64,000 bases of DNA from assembly GCA_033239525.1 (NCBI GenBank), contig BSYO01000006.1, positions 18,686,175 to 18,750,174 on the forward strand, read 5' to 3'. The number at the start of each line of letters is the position of its first letter. The first letter of the stretch is position 1. The notes beneath the pieces were generated by a model. That model had not been told where the DNA came from. It saw only the letters and a list, made by a program, of their open reading frames with translations, and did no database searches. Positions 56,818 to 64,000 of this stretch are shown here, one piece after another. The position numbers and the translations under genes are program-made. Origin of the DNA: Nepenthes gracilis. Lineage: Eukaryota; Streptophyta; Magnoliopsida; Caryophyllales; Nepenthaceae.

Positions 56818-57845
56818 TACCGTTAGCTATTATATATATATAATCTATTTTAATTCTTATTTTTAAAAATTTTTAAATAAATCCTACACTTAGTTAGAAG
56901 ATGTAGATAGATTGTAATTAGGTGTCACCAAAAAGCATTTTTCTTTTTTTTTTAATATTAATTTTATTATGTAATATAACACATGATTTTTTTATTTATA
57001 TTCATGACATTATTATTTTTATATGTTAAGATATTAAGAATAGTTATACAACATATTTTTTTTAAAAAAAATTAAATTTTAAGGAATGAGATTCAACGCC
57101 TGATAAATACAAAAACGCCCGATAAAAATTAAATTAAATGCATGTGCGCATTTGAGGCAAAATTATCACATTCGAGATGTACATGATGGGCACTTGTGCA
57201 TAAGTTTGGCAATAAGGGTGATGCTCACATATACATTATAGGAAATATGACTTTTAACTATATAAAAATTGTGTGGATATAAATTTTCTTCATTAATAAT
57301 AGTATACATAAATTTTTAATGATGAAAAATCGAATACTCTCGATATCATAAAAAAGTTAAAAATGGTAAAATTTTGCCTTGGCTATTGATATTATTCATA
57401 CATATATAACCACAGAATTTGGTTTACTACAACCATTTTAATACTATTACTATTTACCACCTATGTTGCCTTAAAAATATTTGGCACCAATATTTGCACA
57501 GAAGTTAGCACAGTCGGGGTAGGCTGAATTTTGATAATCAAGAAATATTACAAAAATATAATCATTTGAAGAGCAAATGTATAATTTAAATTCAATTAAT
57601 TATTTTAATATTTAATTATTAGTTAGAAAAAATCGTCTTAATTATACATACTATATTTTTTATGTGAGTTGAACTTATTATTTAAATTAATAAATATCAA
57701 AATTTGTAAAAATCCATCGCATCAAATTATATAATAATAATAATAATAATGACAATAACAATAATGATAATAATATCTGGTGCCAAGCTGGAGAGAGAGG
57801 AGGGGAGGCACGGACCCGGGGGGCGTCCTTCTCCCCTATGGAGAA
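56818..57845. other. AT-rich intergenic DNA
   Basis: No gene or element recognised. A TAA/TGATAA microsatellite lies at about 57732-57776. Confidence 0.5.
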
Positions 57846-58064
57846 GGATGCTCCTTCTCCCTTCATCAGCTATTGGATTAAAAAATCCGACGGCTCCCAT
57901 TTTCTTATCATAAAAAACATAAGTTTTTTATTTTTTATTTTTTTTAATATTTTTTTGTTTTTGATTATAAAAATATATTTTTTAATATTTTTTATTTTTA
58001 AATTTAATAATTTTTTTTTATAAAAAAAAGAAAGATTCGACTGATGGAGGGAGAAGGACCTTCC
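57846..58064. mobile_element. MITE 2-like inverted-repeat element
   Basis: The left arm at 57846-57879 (GGATGCTCCTTCTCCCTTCA start) is the inverse of 58034-58064, giving GTCCTTCTCCCTCCATCAG when complemented. The A/T-only loop lies between. Inside the left arm, ATTGGATTAAAAAATCCGAC resembles ATTGGATTTCAAAACCAACG of MITE 1. Length is about 219 bp. Outer ends are not certain and no target duplication is seen. Confidence 0.6.
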
Positions 58065-59702
58065 TTTCCCTTTTATAGCACTCATTCAAATGACATTGGC
58101 AGAGAGAGGGAGAGAAGGAAGAAAGTAGTGAAAGATGAGAAATCAGAGGGAAGAAAGGAAGGACGGGAGTGTTGCTGTTACGGGCGTTGCCAGATCACCT
58201 TCCGAAACGGCATCTTCTCCTCCAACAGCCACCACGCGGACCAACCGTCACAGCAACCGAACCACACGGCTTCCACTGAAATTCAGAGATTATGTCTAAC
58301 ATACTACACATGCACATTGCACAAGCTGAGCTACTTCGATTCTGTTTTTCTGTTTTGCTGCTATTTCAATTTCTCTTTCTGTTTTTCTGTTCTGCGCATG
58401 AGGCTTGCGGTTTTTGTTTCTGTTAGCTCACACTTGTATAAAGCTCGTACTAATCAATGGAAAGGGGGAATTGATTGCTATCTACTCTTCCCTCTTGATT
58501 TTCTCTCTCCCCTCTCTGTTATCCTACCTCGTCCTAGTTTCCCCTATCTCGGTTTCTCTCCCCTACCTCGGCTCCTTTTCCTTACCCCGTTCCTTACCCT
58601 ATCTCGGCGATTCTTACACCTCGGCTCCTTCACTTATCTTGCTCCCTGGTCTGAATTCCCCTTTCCGATCCAATTTCTTCCACCTGCACTGGTATCAGAT
58701 TGTGGTGAGTGTATCAGTTGCGGTCGTGGGCTCTGTCTTGACGAAGAGGAAAAATTAGGCAAGTAATACTTATCGTTTGTTACACATTTTATCCGTTTTC
58801 AAGTAATCTTCTCTTTCAGTGATCTTATGCTACTCATTCTTCTTGATTCCACTGAGATCCATGTTGATTTCCATCTGGAAATTGTTGATCTTCTTCGCTT
58901 TAGGAAAAACAGAGAATGGTTCGTAATTTCTGGAACTAAACTAAGAACGACGTTGAACGTTAATGATTGTTAGAGTATAGTAGAAAACATTAGATTGTAT
59001 TCCGTTAAACTTCGTTGGATGTATCTTGAAGTAACATTGTGTTTTGCGATTTCGAAGTGGCAACGGCAAATGAAGAGGAAGATGAACAGTAGCAAAAAAG
59101 AAAAATTATGAAATTGGAGGATATTTAGGTAAGCATTTCACGTAGAATTTGAAAAGCGGCATGTGTTGATAAATCGAACAATTGAACTTCTCTCGGCCAG
59201 AATTTACAGTATCTGACAGAAGGGGGATTCCTCAAGCTTCAAGAACAGTACCCGGGCCACTGGTTCAATGGCGAAGTAAAAACAAAACTATTGTATTTGA
59301 ACTAACAAGTCGTAGTTCTTTTATCTTGTAACAGGCAATGGACTAGTACTTACTGTAATGTTGTGCTGGTAGTACTCATGTGCTCAGCCTTTGCATTTTA
59401 GAAAAAGATTAAGCGACAATGAGTAATAACAGCGGTTGCATTATTATAATTTTATTTTCCATTAAGATGGTATCTGTTTTTGTGTTGAAATTTCCTTTTT
59501 TTCTTAATTTGTTCCTGGTGCATTCTTTTATTGTAAACCATGCATTTTAATATTATTGCTACTCTTCCTCTTCAATGAGCAGTGTCTGGGGAATTCTCAA
59601 TGGATGGGCTATTTGTTGGGATTCTTATAAAAGGCAAGACAGGGCATTAGTTTGAGAAGAGCTAAATATATATAATCTTCTCTTCACTGCAACCGATAAA
59701 GC
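58065..59702 (+). other. Region upstream of the pyruvate kinase relic, possible old 5' region
   Basis: A 240-residue open frame (58044-58766) is mostly pyrimidine-rich sequence and overlaps the right arm of MITE 2; it shows no domain and I do not call it a gene. A stretch at 59210-59275, bounded by TTACAG and GTAA, would read YLTEGGFLKLQEQYPGHW plus a few residues like a short exon, but I do not recognise the protein. A donor-like GTGAGT lies at about 58704. This could be leader or exon sequence of a former gene. Confidence 0.35.
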
Positions 59703-60443
59703 ATGGCAATTCAGAGTTTCTTTCCCGCTATGACAAAAGTTGGGGGAACCCTTAGCCCCAAATCTTGCTCCATAGAGATTATTTCGGGTTGCCTGAAGGC
59801 TGGCATGTCGGGTATTCTCTTAATTAAATATTCTAGTCTTTGGGTATGTTGATCTTAGTAATTTATTGTTTATTGTTAGCTGCATCAACAATGGACTTCA
59901 TTTGGAAATTTATGCACATAATACAGTTAGTTGAATGATTTGTTTACTGCATTGGATAACCTGTCAGTGGCACAGTTCCATTTTTCGTAGGGAGATGTTG
60001 AGTTTCACCAGAAGACATCGGAGAATCTTCAGATTGTAATCAAGACCACTAAGAAGCTTTGTACAGTAAGCTCAACTTAATGTCTAAGCCATTTTACTAT
60101 CAATCGTAGTTCCATACCAGTGACTCTATCTTGTTTAACTTGGTAACTTATGGACCTGAACATTTTCTTATCCTGGATGTTCTTATTTTGATTTAGTTGG
60201 TTTGTCTTCACCTGGATGACTGTTTCTAGTTTGAACTGTCAAGGTTTCTGAATGTCAGCACATACTTATATCTGTTTACAGGTTATGCTAGACAATGTGG
60301 GTCCTGATTTACAAGTTGTTATTAAAATTGATCATCGCATTTCTCTTCTAATAGACTCTCTGGTCATTTTAACACCAGATCAAAGCAAAGAAGCCACCTC
60401 AAGTTTATTACCTGTAAACTTTCAAGGATTGTCCGACGTGTAA
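59703..60443 (+). pseudogene. Cytosolic pyruvate kinase, N-terminal fragment, broken
   Basis: Three exons (59703-59811, 59968-60065, 60282-60443) with GT-AG introns give a plant cytosolic pyruvate kinase N-terminus. Blocks are SFFPAMTKVGGTLSPKSCSI, then SGCLKAGMSVAQFHFS, GDVEFHQKTSENLQ, KTTKKLCTVMLDNVGPDLQV, VILTPDQSKEA and LLPVNFQGLSDV. The enzyme makes pyruvate and ATP from phosphoenolpyruvate and ADP in glycolysis. Expected W in F-S-W-G is a stop (TGG to TAG at 59988-59990), and the usual R-F-D-F is Q-F-H-F. The frame ends at TAA 60441 where the normal protein continues for roughly 400 more residues; no further exons are seen in 3.5 kb. It is a relic or captured fragment. Confidence 0.85.
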
Positions 60444-63400
60444 AACCATAATTTCTTATAGTAACTGATGGGCATCATTTTATGTTCATAATCGGTTGTT
60501 GAAAAATAGCTACCATGTTCTTATTATATTTAAAGAACATAAAAAAAGTAAAAGACATCCATGTTCATATGGAGGAAGATACTACCATTAATCTTATAAT
60601 GATGCGTCTGTCAAAAGAAGGTGATCACCCACTGCTAGGCATTTTAATAACCTATTTGTAGTATACTAAATTATGAGATTCTCATCTATATTTAAATGCT
60701 AACTTGTTACTATAACAAATTGTGTGTCGTAATGGTTAGAGATATTCAGATAAATGGTGCCGTGAAAAAAGTAAAAAAGATTGTTCTAGTTTTTCAATGG
60801 TTAGCATATTGTGAAGGAATAATGTATAAATGATATACTTCAGAGTATTATAGATTTAATGGACAATGATGCTTAATTGGATAGTTAATTTTTGATATTT
60901 TTGTAGAACTTTTAATCAGATCAATATGATTTTAATTTTTATTTTTTATATAAAGATGTGAAAACTCAGAGGTTGAAGTGTTCTTTTTGATTTATTCCAT
61001 TTCATATTATTTTAATTTATTATTATACCTTTTATTAGAATGAAATACAATTCCAATAACTATAATATTATATATCTATCTATATAACTCTATTATGGAA
61101 AATTTAGAATATGGAAAATAGGTTGGTTGATAAGAAACTTCTAAATTGCAGAACTTTGGATTTGAATCTGTTTATGTATTTTTAATTTATTGACATTGTA
61201 TTAGTACACTAAATAATGAAATTTTATGTATTATGATGCTATCACTTTTATAATTAAATTATATAATTATTAATTGATTGGTTATTTCAATTGTGATAAA
61301 TAAAAAATATAGTATATAAATGTGTATAAATATTGAGATATAATGATAAAATATAGTCCTATAATAGTTGATATATACTCACAATTATTTCAATTTATTG
61401 ACATGACAAAGACTATTTTTTAAGAGTTATATACTATTAATGATAGTATTTATGGTCACATTTATTTAAATTTAAAGATAAAAATATTATTATTAAGTAT
61501 TTAATTATTATTAATGACGGTATTTGTTCTTGTAAATGTTAACATTTGGCAATGGAAAAGTATGATCACAGTACCAAACTATTAATGACGAGAAATAAAA
61601 TTCCAACGCTAAAGATTTTTAATGACAAAAGAATTAATAGTAAAAATTTCGTGTCATTAAAAACCATTAGCGATGAGAATTATGCTTTTATAACAATCGT
61701 AATTTTTGTGGCTAAAATCATTTTTTATTATAGTAATGCAGAAGTGCTCATGCGTGATTTCAATAGAATTGGTTGTGCTTGTGTGTAAGCTTGTCACGCT
61801 CATGCGTGCTTACGATTGGGCATTGTATTTGGTACACGTTTGGTTGGTGCTCATTTGCCAATTTTAATATTTAACGTCATCTACTTGAATTTTAGGCATT
61901 TTGTACAAAAAAAAGAAAGGAAGAGAAAGAAAGATGATAAAAAAGATGAGAGAGAATGTGAAGAAATATAACTTTAAGTCTATTTTATATCAGATCTAAA
62001 AATTTTGCTTAAGACAAGTAAATCTAAGCATTTTTTGTCTATTATTAAAATTTCTTAAATTTTTTAATAATTATTTAAATATACATACATGTCATAATTT
62101 TTACTTCTCTTTGAATATTTATTGCATGTATATTTACTTTTAAAGAACATTCGAATATTTTGAAGCTTCATGTTTATTTTTGAAAATATTATGAAGAAAA
62201 TCATAAAATCTTTAAGTATTTAAATTTGCATACTATTTTTATGTAAGTATTAGATGAGAACTCTATTTTATAAAATAGAATAAATATTTTTTTTAATTAA
62301 AAAAATTAATTATATGATATATGATATAGAATTTTCTATTTAAAAAAAATAAAATCACTATATTGTGGATACACTATATTTGGACATATACAAATATATT
62401 ATGTACAATTTAAATATCAAGTATATTATTTTACAGGTTAAAAATAAAGTGGCATTTCATCATATCTATATAGTATTATAGACTGATAAATTATGTGTCT
62501 TCAATAATAGTGTAGTAGTCTCAAACTATCAAAAATATATATGGGCCGTTCTTCAAATTTGTTTTTTAATTAGTCAATGTATAAGTTATTAGCCATTAAT
62601 TCTTAAAGTTTTCATGTTTTCAATTGATTGATTTTATATTTTCGCAATTTAAGATTGGATTGGTGTACCATTGTGAATTTATGTATAAATTTTCGTTATT
62701 CATATATTTGAATTTTGATTAGATTTTTTTCTTGTAATAACAAATGGATTGAACAAATACACTATATATGGGAATTTAACATATCATTCTTGACAATAAT
62801 TTGATTCCATTAGTTTAAAATATTGATTTATTATAATATTTTTATTTTTGAGTCATTTATTAATTTTATAATACCTTGCATTTTTAAAGTTGACTTGATT
62901 TATATAATATCTTCAGAATCATTTAGATTTAATTAATACACTTAACTATAAAGAAAAAAGCATATATATAAATAAAATTTATTTTTAATATTATTATTAT
63001 TAACTACTTATATGGGAATCATAACATATCATTCTTGACAATCATTTAAAGATTCTTATCAGTAGTTTAGAAACATTATTGATCTATTATAACATTTTTA
63101 TTTTTTAATTGTCATTTTATTAATTTTATAAAGTGTGCATGGGCATTTTTTAAAGAGCTTGATTTGTGACTGATATTCTTCTATAGATTTTTATTTTCAT
63201 TTTTATTTTAGTTTATTTATTTAATTTAGTTTAATAAACACTAAAACTATAAAAATTTTTAAAATTAAAAAGCATATTATCCTTCTCCCATAATTTTTAT
63301 TCTTATGAAATTTAAATTTAAATTGTTTTTTTTTTTCAAATATTGTTTAAAAGGTAATGGCAAACAGAATGCATTTAACACAAACACTCCACTAACAAAA

Positions 63401-64000
63401 GGGATCAAGTGACTGCCCCTTTGGGCATTGGTGAGGTGAGGAAACCATATTATATTATTTTATATGAGTGAATATTTAATGAAAATGGCCAATTATAAAT
63501 AATTAAAATTAAATTTTGATCAAACATGAATTGGACCTAAATAAAAATTTATAACCTATAAGACTAGTTTGGTCATGCAAGGCTTAAATGCCGGAGTTAA
63601 AAGCTTTATTCGTACATATCCATAAGTCAAATCAGACGGGTACAGGTCCATCTATAGATATTTATTTTTAATTTTAGTTTATTTATTTAAAATATCTATT
63701 TATATCAAAATATTTAAAAATATAAAATAGTTTTAAAATTATAATATTTAGAATAAAATATTAATTTTTTTATATATATTTTAATAAAAAATTTTTATAT
63801 GAAAAGTTTTTAATTATGCAAAAGCATAATCAATTGATTTATATAGATTTGAGATGTGCTATATTTGTTTTAAAAAAATAAAATTATTTTATTATTTTAA
63901 AATTTATTTATTTATTTATTTTATATAAAATCCAAATCTCTTTTCCAAATAATTAAAAATTTTAAAAAAAATATTTTATAATTTAAAAAGACAAAAAACC
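60444..64000. other. AT-rich intergenic DNA to window end
   Basis: No supported gene. Positions 61430-61700 contain several variants of ATTAATGACGR / ATTAGCGATGAG, which resemble the subterminal motifs of DNA transposons (weak). The 61546-61788 ORF is read from this. 63650-63830 resembles 33240-33415. The rest is low-complexity A/T. Confidence 0.4.

Noticed and set aside
58044..58766. Longest ORF of the window (240 residues, plus)
   Set aside because: It overlaps the right arm of a MITE and a pyrimidine-rich stretch, has no domain, and its composition is that of CT-rich DNA.

Overview
The window is nuclear DNA of a flowering plant. It is AT-rich, its one clear gene has nine exons joined by GT-AG introns, and most of the rest is decayed, nested LTR retrotransposon. 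I cannot name the species. I see no rRNA, tRNA, CRISPR array or bacterial-style operon, and I found no convincing undescribed biological system. The value of the window lies in one developmental regulator gene, one gene relic, and an unusually readable record of nested transposition.

Genes. The intact-looking gene is a euAP2-type transcription factor of the APETALA2/TOE group on the plus strand (35348-38922). I assembled nine exons by hand into one 473-residue reading frame with two AP2 domains, and its last exon carries a canonical miR172 target site. Around 59.7-60.4 kb lie three exons resembling the start of a cytosolic pyruvate kinase gene. A Trp codon has become a stop and the rest of the gene is missing, so this is a pseudogene fragment.

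Left part (1-13.7 kb). A Ty3/gypsy chromovirus (Del/Tekay-like) lies on the minus strand: 3' LTR 591-2453, then pol read leftwards (RT, RNase H, integrase). A solo LTR (A, 4349-6685) interrupts it at RNase H and an LTR-like insert (J, 7218-8386) interrupts it in RT. From 9.4 to 13.7 kb is what looks like the 3' end of a Tat-lineage element, with an antisense coiled-coil ORF followed by an LTR. A piece of the same LTR family is at 311-590.

Middle (13.7-33.2 kb). Element F is a minus-strand Tat-lineage Ty3/gypsy element, 13714-33214. Its 3' LTR contains a 562-bp TRIM with a perfect AGTAT target duplication. Its gag is split by a complete but dead chromovirus, E (23291-32375), that has both LTRs, a primer binding site and a polypurine tract. 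F also keeps a plus-strand antisense ORF relic between pol and its 3' LTR.

AP2 island (33.2-40.3 kb). This is low-copy-looking sequence with a GA microsatellite upstream, the AP2 gene, and an unremarkable AT-rich flank.

Right part (40.3-64 kb). In order: a Tat-lineage element G (plus strand, 40.3-44.7 kb); a Tat-type LTR H split by solo LTR B; a small minus-strand Ty1/copia element M (49744-53083) carrying a MITE; solo LTR C (53873-56812, perfect ATAAT duplication), which itself contains another solo LTR, I (perfect ATGAT duplication); a second MITE-like inverted repeat; the pyruvate kinase relic; and AT-rich intergenic DNA to the end.

All boundaries and family names come from reading the sequence by eye. 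Exon edges follow splice consensus and reading frame, not transcript evidence.
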